64,000 nt of DNA from Candidatus Omnitrophota bacterium (GTDB taxonomy: Bacteria; Omnitrophota; Gorgyraeia; Tantalellales; Tantalellaceae): positions 1 to 64,000 of the forward strand of contig WJMH01000017.1 of NCBI GenBank assembly GCA_014728045.1. Direction: 5' to 3'. Within the stretch, counting starts at the first letter, position 1, and the number at the start of each line of letters is the position of its first letter. A program made the translations under genes and the position numbers. Below are positions 1 through 10,000 of this stretch, piece after piece. The notes beneath the pieces were generated by a model that did no database searches, was not told the DNA's origin, and saw only the letters and a program-made list of their open reading frames with translations.

Positions 1-1
1 A

Positions 2-1072
2 AAGAGGCGCGAGGAGGACCTGAAGGACCGCCAGGATAAGAGCCTGCCGCAGGATGAGGAGTCACGAAAGAGGCGCCAGGAAGAAAGAGACCGGCAGAGG
101 CGTGAGGAGGACCGTAAGCGGGATGAGCAGAGGCGAGAAGAAGGCCGAAAACGTGAAGACGAACGGCGCAGAGAGGACCAGGAGCGTACGGAGAGGGAAC
201 GCAAAAATGAGCGTGAACGCGAGGATAAACGCAGGCAGGAAGACCGGAAGACCGAGGATAAAAGAAGCGAGGAAGATCACAAGGCCCGCAGGGCAGCTGC
301 TGTAACACCAGGACAGAAAGATAAGGAAGATGAGGAGTATGATAAAGAGAAAAAAAGCCGCGAAGAAGACAGGCGCCGAAAAGATGAGCGCAGGCAGGAG
401 GACCGAAAGCGCGAAGACAAAAGACGTGAAGAAGATCGACAGAAAGCAAAGAAAAGGCGCGAAGAGGACCGGAAACGTGAAGACCAGAGGCGGGAGGAAG
501 ACCGCAAGCGAGAGCAGCAGCGGAGAGAAGAGGATATAAAAGACCGCCAGGACAAGAGTCTGCCGCAGGATGAGGAATCACGAAAGAGGCGCCAGGAAGA
601 AAGAGACCAGCAAAGGCGCGACGAGGACAGAAAAAGAGAAGAACAAAGAAAAGAAGAAGACCGTAGTCGAGAGGAAGAGCGCCGGGAAAAGGATGCTCAG
701 GAAAAAGATCAGCAGAAGCAGAAAGACCAGGGTCGCCGGGAAGAGCGCGCTAGAGAAGACCACAAAAGGGCCGAGGAAAAGATGAAGCAACAGCGCAGGA
801 AAGAGTCTGAACAAAAAGAAGAAACTAAAGAGCCGGCGAAAGAAAAACCTTCAGAAAAGCCCGCCGAGAAAGAATCGGAAGAAGGGAAAAAAGAGGATAC
901 CGATGCCGGTGAAGAAGAATCTCCCGGGGAAGAGCCACAGGAAAGTCCCACGGAGATGTCTGAACAGAGTGCGGAGATGGTGATAGACGTTTACTGGCAG
1001 GGGGAAGCACCGAAGAGAATAATCAAGCGGGAAAAATCCCCGGCATCCAAGGATGTCGAGAAGAACTGGTAA
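2..1072 (+). CDS. BatC-like Bat-operon protein, C-terminal part (5' end outside window)
   Basis: The frame is open from the first bases, so the start lies upstream. About 356 codons are visible. Nearly all are Glu, Arg, Lys, Asp and Gln in short repeats of the type REEDRKRED, which predicts a long charged helix or disordered tail. The last 40 residues are different: a segment beginning EMSEQSAEMVIDVY, a basic stretch, and the ending DVEKNW. Bat-operon TPR/VWA proteins (BatC, BatB) typically end with a charged Gln/Lys/Glu linker, an MSxEEA-type helix and a terminal EKDW-like motif, and batD and batE follow here, so BatC-like is the best call. The TPR or VWA part would be upstream and is not seen. 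The charged linker looks greatly expanded relative to the usual family. The product probably works at the inner membrane with BatD and BatE. The protein being coding is very likely; the family name is moderately supported. Confidence 0.7.
   Translation, partial: KRREEDLKDRQDKSLPQDEESRKRRQEERDRQRREEDRKRDEQRREEGRKREDERRREDQERTERERKNEREREDKRRQEDRKTEDKRSEEDHKARRAAAVTPGQKDKEDEEYDKEKKSREEDRRRKDERRQEDRKREDKRREEDRQKAKKRREEDRKREDQRREEDRKREQQRREEDIKDRQDKSLPQDEESRKRRQEERDQQRRDEDRKREEQRKEEDRSREEERREKDAQEKDQQKQKDQGRREERAREDHKRAEEKMKQQRRKESEQKEETKEPAKEKPSEKPAEKESEEGKKEDTDAGEEESPGEEPQESPTEMSEQSAEMVIDVYWQGEAPKRIIKREKSPASKDVEKNW
17..622 (+). repeat. 516-nt long-period direct repeat inside the charged tail
   Basis: Two copies of roughly 90 nt, at 17-106 and 533-622, are nearly identical in DNA and protein. 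Both encode DRQDKSLPQDEESRKRRQEE. The offset is 516 nt (172 codons), so the frame is kept. Between the copies lie many shorter degenerate REEDRK-type units. The pattern fits expansion of the tail by unequal crossing-over or slippage. Confidence 0.75.
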
Positions 1073-1103
1073 GCTATAACCCTTTATATTAAAGGGTTAT
1101 AGC
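1073..1103 (+). promoter_or_regulatory. Perfect 14-bp hairpin between batC-like gene and batD
   Basis: The arms at 1073-1086 and 1090-1103 are exact reverse complements (GCTATAACCCTTTA and TAAAGGGTTATAGC), with a 3-nt loop. The hairpin begins directly after the stop codon at 1070-1072. No T-run follows, so it is not a classic intrinsic terminator. It could stabilise or separate the upstream message while allowing read-through into batD, whose ribosome site lies 20 nt further on. Confidence 0.6.
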
Positions 1104-1136
1104 GAGTATCGGATAATAAGCCGAAAGGAGTGATAG

Positions 1137-2942
1137 GTGAGCAAAGCATACTTGAAAAGAATATGTCTGGCTGTTCCCGTTTTCCTGCTTTTATTTATTG
1201 CCTCTTCCCACGCCAGGGACATTAATTTCAAGATAGACCTCAGCAGAAAAACCGTTCAGCCCGGCAGACAGGTTGAGATGTACCTGTATTTTTTTGACAG
1301 CATGGATATCCCCGCCCCGGGGCTGCCGTACATAGAAGGCCTTGATTTCAAGTATTCCGGTTCAAAGGTCGTTCCAGCCCGGGAAAGCGGTCTTATTTCC
1401 GACTCGCTGAGGCATACATACACAGTAGTTCCTCTTAAGGGGGGCGAGTTCAGGATAGGACCTCTTTCGTTCAGTTACCGGGGAAATAACTATACGTCGA
1501 ACACCGTCTTTTTGAAGGTTTCAAAGGACGCTGAAGTTCCTCTGGCGAGGAGGAAAGAGGCGCGTCCTGACGAAGAGGATATTAAAAGAAGGATATACCT
1601 CAAGGTAGACATCCCCAGAACTACAGTTTACGTGAACGAGAAAGTTCCTGTCACCGTCAAATTCTATACGGACTGGCTGGATGTAGAGAACCTGGAGATA
1701 TCCGACCAGCCCAGCAAGGAGTATATTACCGAACAATACAGGAGCATCGATCCGGCGATGATCGTAAGTGACGGGGTACGGTACGCTGTCCTGAGGTTCA
1801 GGAAATCCTTTTTCATACTTGAGCCGGGAGAATACACCTTTGGTCCCGTGAAAGCGAGCTTTGACATTGCGAAGGCACGTGCTGAAGTACTCAACGATAA
1901 TCAGGCTTTCTATAACAGTTTCCTGGGCGGGCGCGACTCAAGGCACATGGAGCTGGAAGCCGAACCCATCAAGATAAGCGTGGTACCCGTTCCTTCAAGA
2001 GGCCGGCCCGCGGATTTCAGTGGTGCTATAGGTAACTTCGGCTTAGAGGTAAGTGTTGACAAGAAAACAGTAAAGGTGGGAGAGCCCATCATTATTACTA
2101 TGACAGTTACCGGAGAAGGTAATTTTAATACCGTCAAGGCTCCGGCCATTAGGGAGACTGATGCTTTCACGGTTTACGAAGCCCAGGAATTGGGAGGTGA
2201 GGATAATCGAGTTTTTACCCAGGTGATCAAACCCGCCTCACCGGACGCTCGGGCTATACCGCGGGTCAGTTTCAGTTATTTCGACCCGGACAAGGCCGAG
2301 TTCGTCACTCTGACCCAGGGGAATATACCCATAGAGGTGATAGGCCCTCCTTCTGTTCAAAAGAAACCTGAAGGCGTGACCAAACCCCTGCCGGCGAGAA
2401 AACCCGTCGAAGAAGAACTCGGCACGGGGATAATCTATATAAAGGATTTTCCCGGAGAGCTGGAGCGGGGCAATCCCCACGCTTATAAAAGCAAGGGTGT
2501 TATCTTCCTCGGGATCTTCCCGTTACTTCTTTTTTTCGGGGCGGTAATTACCCAGAAAAGGATGAAGCTTCTTGAGGAGGACACTTCTTACGCGGGATGG
2601 CTATCAGCTTCCCGACGTGCCAGCCGGGATATCGCAGAAGCAAGGTCTCTTTTGAGGGTCGGCAAGGCGAAAGAGTTCTACCAAAAGGTCTTCAAGCTGA
2701 TGCAGGTTTATCTGGGCACAAGGCTGGGTGTGCCCCCAGAAGGGGTAACCGAACAGATAGTAGACGACCGCCTAAGTGGCAAGATCCATCGGGATGATAT
2801 CACTGAAAAGATACGCGCGGTTTTCTCTGACTGTTACCTGGGGCTTTATACCCGGGTTAAAATGGATAAATCCGACATGAAGTCCACGCTCGGGAAAATA
2901 AAGGAACTCGTGGGCTATCTTAATTCCAAGAGGTCATTATGA
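1137..2942 (+). CDS. batD: BatD-like membrane protein (aerotolerance operon)
   Basis: A 601-residue protein starts at GTG, chosen because AAAGGAG (1124-1130) stands 6 nt upstream and a signal peptide follows at once (basic start, hydrophobic run VPVFLLLFIASS, likely cut near residues 25-27). The large exported part is beta-rich and contains the YFDPDKAEFVTLTQGNIPIEV-like stretch (residues ~378-400) typical of BatD oxygen-tolerance proteins. One transmembrane helix is at residues ~452-471. It is followed by a basic cytoplasmic helical domain (residues ~480-595) ending KIKELVGYL, also as in the family. BatD acts with BatA/B/C/E and a MoxR ATPase in the envelope; the biochemical role is not settled. 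It overlaps batE by 4 nt, so the two are translationally coupled. MoxR, DUF58 and BatA would be expected upstream of the window. Confidence 0.85.
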   Translation: MSKAYLKRICLAVPVFLLLFIASSHARDINFKIDLSRKTVQPGRQVEMYLYFFDSMDIPAPGLPYIEGLDFKYSGSKVVPARESGLISDSLRHTYTVVPLKGGEFRIGPLSFSYRGNNYTSNTVFLKVSKDAEVPLARRKEARPDEEDIKRRIYLKVDIPRTTVYVNEKVPVTVKFYTDWLDVENLEISDQPSKEYITEQYRSIDPAMIVSDGVRYAVLRFRKSFFILEPGEYTFGPVKASFDIAKARAEVLNDNQAFYNSFLGGRDSRHMELEAEPIKISVVPVPSRGRPADFSGAIGNFGLEVSVDKKTVKVGEPIIITMTVTGEGNFNTVKAPAIRETDAFTVYEAQELGGEDNRVFTQVIKPASPDARAIPRVSFSYFDPDKAEFVTLTQGNIPIEVIGPPSVQKKPEGVTKPLPARKPVEEELGTGIIYIKDFPGELERGNPHAYKSKGVIFLGIFPLLLFFGAVITQKRMKLLEEDTSYAGWLSASRRASRDIAEARSLLRVGKAKEFYQKVFKLMQVYLGTRLGVPPEGVTEQIVDDRLSGKIHRDDITEKIRAVFSDCYLGLYTRVKMDKSDMKSTLGKIKELVGYLNSKRSL

Positions 2943-3712
2943 GGAAAATCATTTTCGTGTTGGTTGCTGTTTCTGTCATTTTTGTATCATCTTTTTCACT
3001 CGCACAGGAAGAAGGGGTAAGGTCCGCTGAAAAGGCGTTCTACCGGGCAAACCTCTTTTATGAGGCAGGTGATTACCAAATGGCTATCGAGAAATGGAGG
3101 TCTATCTTGGCAGAGGGCCTTGAAAGCGGTAACCTTTATTATAATCTCGCCAACGCGTATTTTAAAAAGGGCGAGCTTGGCGAGTCGATACTGAACTATG
3201 AGAGGGCGAAGCGCTTCATGCCCCGTGACAGCGATCTTCTATTGAACTTGAGGCATGCCAAGTCCCTTATGAAAAGACCGGATCCGCCCGAGAAGAAACC
3301 CATCCTTTTCAAGTGGCTTGACATGGGGATGGTTTATTTTACCCTCAAACAATCTATGATACTCGCATTTCTCCTGTATTATTTGCTTGCGGCATACATC
3401 ATAATGACCAGGGTGTTCAAAAGGTACGCCATGTATTCAACCATTGTTATCATAACCTTATGCCTGGTGCTGATCATGGTGATCATTCCCACCCATCAGA
3501 AGATAAAAGACCTCAACAGGGGCGCTGTCATTACCGCGAAGATCACAGATGCCAAGTTCGAGCCACTTGAGGACGCGGCGGTGCATTTTCCGATATACGA
3601 GGGCATGAAAGTCCATATACTGCGCGAAAAAGACGACTGGTATAAAATTAAGCGCCCTGACGGCAAAATAGGGTGGGTGCAGGGCGAAAATCTGGGCAAA
3701 ATGACCCCATGA
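2939..3712 (+). CDS. batE: BatE-like TPR and SH3b membrane protein
   Basis: A 257-residue protein starts at the ATG inside an ATGA overlap with the batD stop. An N-terminal signal peptide (residues 1-22, ending SFSLAQ) is followed by about two TPR units (residues ~32-110; LYYNLANAYFKKGELGESI is a clear TPR helix pair). Two transmembrane helices lie at ~137-158 and ~165-185. A C-terminal bacterial SH3-like domain (~195-257) contains the usual DDWYKIKRPDGKIGWV ending. TPR plus membrane helices plus SH3b is the BatE arrangement. The TPRs and SH3b domain would face the periplasm, where SH3b domains often bind peptidoglycan or peptides. It is the last gene of the Bat operon here; the next gene is 308 bp away after an AT-rich gap. 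Confidence 0.82.
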   Translation: MRKIIFVLVAVSVIFVSSFSLAQEEGVRSAEKAFYRANLFYEAGDYQMAIEKWRSILAEGLESGNLYYNLANAYFKKGELGESILNYERAKRFMPRDSDLLLNLRHAKSLMKRPDPPEKKPILFKWLDMGMVYFTLKQSMILAFLLYYLLAAYIIMTRVFKRYAMYSTIVIITLCLVLIMVIIPTHQKIKDLNRGAVITAKITDAKFEPLEDAAVHFPIYEGMKVHILREKDDWYKIKRPDGKIGWVQGENLGKMTP

Positions 3713-4020
3713 TCATCAAAGATCTTTCATCTCGGGTATAAAAAACCATCGACATTTGTGCATAAAAGCCGCCTTTGTTAGAGTTTAAAAAATTTAGCTT
3801 TTTAACCTGTGCATATATAATATATATGATAAACTATTATATGGGGACAGATGAGAAAAGGCACAATTATGTTTACAACATCCCGTAACCAAAAGGGTTG
3901 GAGTGTGTCTAAATCTAATAGTTATATGATTTTATGCAAATATAACTAAAAGGTGAAGTGTGTAAATTTTTTTGCATAGTTATTAAATAATTTTAATAAG
4001 TGGCAAAGAAAGGTGCGATC
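3713..4020 (+). promoter_or_regulatory. AT-rich gap with candidate promoter and operator of giant gene 1
   Basis: No credible gene lies here. A TATAAT box is at 3816-3821, with only a weak -35 (TTTAGC, 3793-3798, 17-nt spacing). A 9-bp inverted repeat, TAGTTATAT (3919-3927) and ATATAACTA (3940-3948), spans a 12-nt AT-rich loop and may be an operator or mRNA stem. No good intrinsic terminator for the Bat operon is visible, so read-through is possible. The ribosome site for the ATG at 4021 is AAAGG at 4009-4013. The much lower GC content than in the flanking genes suggests a real regulatory gap. Confidence 0.45.
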
Positions 4021-7000
4021 ATGAAGGCGAATATCAATAATAATCATACCGGGAAGTCTCCCGGAGGGGTTTTCGCAAAAGCAGGCGAAAAACGCTCGAG
4101 GCCATGGATAAGGATCATCTCCATGGCGGTCGTGATCACTTTTCTTTTCCAGCAGATCACTTTCGGCCAGGTGCAGCCGCAGACTGGCCAGCCTCTGGTA
4201 AAAGGAAGGATAGATCTTAATCAGGTATCCATACCCCGTGATATCGCCATAACCAAGGACATAAACAAAACCCCCAGTAAAGAGCTCATAATAAATATCA
4301 AGGATGTACATGACAATTACGGTGCTCAGGAATCCATAGTTTCGGTGCTTGAGAACCTTGCCGTCAACTATGACGTGAATTTCGTGGGCGTGGAAGGCGC
4401 CGAGGGTTTTATCGACATGAGCGTTATATCGGCTTTCCCGGACGAGGAGGCCAAAAAGGAGGCTTCCGAATACCTGATGCGATCGGGAAAGATCTCGGCC
4501 GGTGAATTCTTTTCCGCGATGTCCACCACGCCGGTCAACATCTACGGTATCGATGACAGTGACCTTTACCTGAAGAACTACGGAGCTTTCCTCGGTCTTC
4601 TTGATAAAAAGCAGCGCAACATGAAGATAGTGGATTCGCTCAGGAGCGCTCTTTACGCGCTGGAAGACAATATACTCTCCGATGAGCTTAAACGGCTCAA
4701 CCGCAACTCGGTGCTCAACCACCGTAACGGGGTCAAGTTCACCAGCCGGTGGGCCCAGGTCAGGAAGATAGGCGGCAAGAACGGCATAAAATGCGAGAAC
4801 TACCCCAACATAGATAAGCTCATGCAGGCCGTAAAAGCGGAAAAATCGATCAATTACAGGGCTACCAACCAGCAGAGGGACGAGGTGCTGGACATACTGG
4901 CCAAACGCCTTAGGAGGGAACCGCTGGAAGAGCTGATACTCAAAAGCCTTTCGTTCAAGCTTGGCAAGATATCCAAGAGCCAGTTCTATTCATACATACT
5001 GTTCACCTGTAAGGGCGAGAACCTGGACTCTGAGCATTACAATGAACTGGAGACTTTCTGTGATTATGTCAATCTCTATGAGTCCATAGACCTGGGTTCC
5101 CTTATGGACGAGATAGACGATTACGAGAACAGGGTAAGGGATAAGCTCTACAGGAACGACGAGGAAAAAGAGCTTACCGCGCTTTTAAAGGATGTCGAGA
5201 TCCTCCATAACGTCTTCGAGGTCAAGCTTACCAGCGGACAGCTGAGGTATTTCGAGGCTAACATGGATAAGTTCACTCTCGAGAGGTTCATGGATTTCAT
5301 AAAGACGAGCTACAAAAAATACGGCATACCCCTTCCTGCCGACCTGGGTGAGACGGGTAAACTTTTCAGGCAACTGCCGCAGGCGGTAGATTTTTACGAG
5401 GCGGCTACCGGCAGGAACCGGGCGATGGTGAATAACACCATCAAGTACATGAAGGAGAATAATGCCAGCGTGGGAGCGATAATTACCGGCGGGTTCCATA
5501 CAAAAGGCGTTACCGATATTCTCAGGTCCGACAAGCTTTCCTACATAATCCTTCTTCCCAGGTTCAACGCCAGGACCGGTAAAAGGCCCTATATAACCAT
5601 ACTCACCAACAAGACCAACGAGTACAAGAAGTACCTGGAGTCGGAGGAATTCCTGGCCGCGACCTCTTTCCATGCGGTTAACAAGAAGATACTGGAGAAC
5701 TCTAAGACGGGTGAGATGGAGAAACTTGAATTCGCCGAGACAGCGGCGCTGTTAATGGGATACATGTTCTCGGAGAAGGTCGGACTTACCCCGGAGCTGA
5801 TGGAAAAGTACGTGAACAGGTACCAGCGCGCTTACGAAAGAAGCCAGGACATGCTGGCCGCGGAGGGAAAAATAACCCAGGAGCAGGCGGACGCGGCCAA
5901 ACTATTAATGGCGAGTTTCCTTGGCAAGGTGACCATAGACGTCAGAAGAGAAGGCGAGGTCGATATATGGGCTAATACCGAAGGGTTGCAGGGATTCGGT
6001 GGTAATCTGGGATTCAAGGTGACCACCGCCGAGGAAGCCGAGGGCAAGGAAAAGGAAATAACCCTCGCTGCTGTTACCGACGTCAGCGCGGAGGCCATAG
6101 AAAAGGTCAAGTTCAAGCAGTCGATACTCGTAGCCGAGAAAATAGGCGCCATGGCGGTCGAAAGGGGGCAGGAACTTCTCCAGAACGTACAGTCCCAGAA
6201 AATAGACAGGCTTCTTAACAGGCTGACCAATTACGTGGAAAGGCACCACGACAAGGAAGAAGCTTTAAGTGAGCTGGAGGAGGAGGTTGAAAAACTCGCC
6301 TCTGTTATGGGGCTTTCCGCTGAAACGGCTTTAGAAGATAACCGTGTCATAGCCGCCATGAACGAAATGAGGGGCGTCACCGGAGAAGAACGAGCCGGAG
6401 AGGAGATAGATTCACTTGGTGTCAAGCTCCGCGCTCTGGTCGAATCGGAGAACGCCCGCGAGAGAAGAGCGGCGGTAAGCCAGCTTTCCGGTGAGGAACT
6501 AAAGAGCATACAAGAGGCGGGGGTCGAGGAGAATTTAACTGATGACGCCGAAGCGGTGGAGGCGCTTCAAGAGGCCCTTGAAGGTAACGCCCGCGCCGGG
6601 GAGATATCCGAATATGTCTCCGGATGGTCGATAGTCACGGTGGATAGTGTGGACGGCACGCGTTTCATGGGGAGTTTCGCGGATACGGACAATAAGAGGA
6701 TCTATCTTACCAAGGAGGCTCGTGCCGCTCTCAGGACTTCACCGAAACTCCTTCCGGCGCTGATACTCGCCGAAGCGCAGGAGCAGGGAGCGGTCGAACA
6801 GGGTCTCGCTGAATCCATACTGGAGGGGACCCGCACCGACGCGGGGGAACTGGTAACTGCCGTGCGCAGGGCGGACGGGACCAAAACGGGATATGACGGG
6901 CTGCGTGATCTTTTGGCGAGGTCTGGACGGGTCTGGGCGGCATTTGCCGACGGCATGGCCGGTAAGGCCCGGGAAAGTTCCGTGGGCGCGAACATAATGG

Positions 7001-10000
7001 ATGAACTTTCCCCGGAGGCGACGGAAGTAGCCCTTGCCTTCGCTGAGGCAGAAGGCGTCTTCGCTTACCATTTCGGGCAGGACGAACACTTTTTCATGTT
7101 CCCCGAATCCTTTTCCAAAGAAGACGTGCAGGACTTCCTGCTGCGTCTTCAGAAACAGCTCGTGGACGCCGGATCAAGCTACCAGATATATGACTTCGCC
7201 GAGATGGACCTTTCCGAGGACCAGAGGGCCGAGATAAAAAGTATAGCTAAGGAGGTCTCCGGCAACAAAGTTGTGTTCGACGAGGAAGCGGGTCTTTTAA
7301 GGGTCGCGGTGGACAAAAACGCTGAAAAAGCTTTTCTGAACCGTGTCGCCCTGATGCTCGGCAGAGAAAGCGCTGAAAGCGCGAGGCTTGACGTTCCGCC
7401 TTTCATAATGCCGGCGGCGGCCGTGAGAGCCACCAGGGATTCACTCAGCCAGGTAACCGGTGCGGATATGCTTACCGCGGCCGAAGAGAATGCTGGAAAG
7501 AAATGGGACGCTGATACCATAAACAAACTTATAACGAGCGTATATGAGCAGCAAGAAAGCGCCGAGGAAGCCAGGGCCGAACTTGAAAATATGTGGCGAC
7601 AGGCAAGCGGACAGAGGCAGCAGGTCATGGAGATGATAGCGCGGGAGAACGCTCCCGAAGGCATCACTTTCAGGGGAGAGGACCGTGTTCTCCAGATCAT
7701 GCAGTACGGCATGGCGGGGTTCAATAACCGCATGGTCGTCGTGACCGAACATGATTTCGCGAAAGTCGAGACCGGTGAACAGGCTCAGACGGTCCTTGAG
7801 AACCTCAGTAATGTGAAAGAGAGAAGAGAGGGCGTCAAGAAGACCATGAATAGAGCCGTCCAGAAATTCCTGGCAAGGGCCCGGGAAAGGACGGGCAAAG
7901 AATATGACGCCGGGGACGCTTACACAAGTTACAATGCCGAAATATTCCATGATCTGCTTGTTGAGGTTCTCAGAATGGACGTTGAAGAACGAAAAGCCTT
8001 AAGCGACGAGGAAAGGGTACTGATGGTAAGAGGCCCGCCCGCGGACTTTTTCATGGTACTGATCAACAAGGACGGTACGGTCAACGTACTTAACGTGGAC
8101 ATGATGTGCCACGCCAACTTGAACAACCTTTCAGAGCATGAAAAAGCGCAGACCATGGCACGCCTCAAAAAGGGCCTGGGCGGAAGAGAGACCGACTACG
8201 TTGTCTTGGGAGAGCGGGGGGAAGAGGTAAGGATGTTCCCCTTCAAGGCCCTGAACTCGTACATCGGTTCACATGATATGGCGGACGATTATATCCTCGC
8301 CGCCAGCGTGGGCGTGCACGAGGCGTTCGTGGAAGCCATGAAGAATAACGGGGGTACGATCAATGAAGATGCGATATCGGAGGCTCTGCGCAGCGCTTCA
8401 GGACTTGCCAACGCCGAGATCAACACGGATGCTTTCGAAAGACAGGTCGGGAAAAAGAGGATAAACATCGCTTTTGAGGGGCACCTTACCACCGAAAGAA
8501 GAACAAGTGTTGACTCCAGAGATGAATCGAGATCTGCGGAAACCCACGCCGAGACCCTCATACACCGCCTGGCCGCAATGGGGGCCGTTCGTAAAAAGGG
8601 CATGGTGGAAGTGGACGGCGAGGTCATCGCCAACAGGAACGGGGAACTGGCGGCAAGATTAAGGTCATTTCTGACCGAGTCCGAATTGCAGGCAAAAGAA
8701 GGGTTAAAGGATAGGGTCAATGGTTTTCTGAGAACCTACAGCGAGCAGGTCGGGCAGGACATTGACAGTGTAGAGGCCGCGTACGAAATGCAGTACCGGG
8801 ATTATAGGAGGCACGCGGCCGAAAGAGGCCGCCAGGAGATGATCCAGAAAGGACGCCTGGCGCTGGCCAGTCTTAATGATGAAACAAGGGAGCTGGCCGA
8901 GGCGCGCACCGCTAAAGAGGAAGCCGAAAAAGAAATGGTCGAGGGCCTTGCCGATGAGGAGGCCCGAAGAGCCGCCGAGAAAGAGCAAGAGATGGGCGGT
9001 GCTGCCAAGCGCGTGGGGACCGACGAGGATACCGGGCTCAGAGCCAGGCAGTTAGGTGCCAGACAGTCGGACATACAGCGCGTTGCCGATGAGATGAACG
9101 TGCGCGAGACCGACGTTCACGGCATGCGGGCCAGGGTGGTCGAAATGGATTTCGCGGAGCTCGGTGAAGGCCTCGCGGATGCCGCGGCGGCGTACCAGTT
9201 CAGGGCGCAGGATGGCAGCCTGATAATAGCGCTCAATACCAACCCGCAGTTCGCCGAATTCACCGAAGAAGCCAGGTTCCATGAGGCAAGGGAAGCATTC
9301 TGGCAGCAGGCGATGGTCTCTGAAAGCGGTCTTTCCAAACTGGCCGAGAAGGAGGCGACGCGCCTTGCCAAGGAACAGGCCAAGGCCGAAGGCCTGGAAA
9401 AGGATGAGGCCGCCGTAGAAAGCATCAAAGCGGATATGATGCCACAGATCCTTTCCCGGATGGCTCATATAGCGGCGAGCGCCGAACAGGCGGCAATGTT
9501 CGGCAGGACCGAACTTGGTGGACTGACCCCTTATCATTACGCAGAGCTTGGGCGCATGGCGGAGAACGAACCGGAAAGGTTCAGGGCCCTTGCCGGAGAG
9601 AGCAGGAGATTCCACAAGAGCGTCTATGAAGCGATACTTAAGTCCGACGCGGCTGGTAAGATGGCGGCAAGTTTCGGTCTTTCCCAAGTACGCAATTATG
9701 AGGGGGCTTTAAGGGCCATACCCAAAGCCATGGAAAGCTTGGGGATGGATTACCGGGAAGCCGCCCAGTTGGCGGGTTATCTTTTCGCGACCATAGGCGG
9801 CGAGTTCGCTTCAACTACCATAGAGAACGCCTTCAAGAACATATCACGGAATAACGCACTGGCGGAGACTCTCAGGAACGCCGACAGTGAAGTGCGTTTC
9901 GCCATGATAAAGGCGCTGGGCATGCCTTCCTTTTATCTTTCCGACCAGAAGGTGGACCTTCTGTTGAGGGAAGTGAAGGATTCTGCGGGAAGGACCCTCA

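Noticed and set aside
3718-3727. AAAGATCTTT palindrome after batE as a terminator
   Set aside because: Only a 10-bp self-complementary word with no loop and no T-run; too weak for an intrinsic terminator.
3841-3888. A 15-codon mini-frame starting ATGGGGACAGATGAG upstream of giant gene 1
   Set aside because: No ribosome site, too short to judge, and lies in AT-rich regulatory DNA.
4000-4020. GTG at 4000 as the start of giant gene 1
   Set aside because: No purine-rich ribosome site precedes it, while the ATG at 4021 has AAAGG at 7 nt and matches the start context of giant gene 2.
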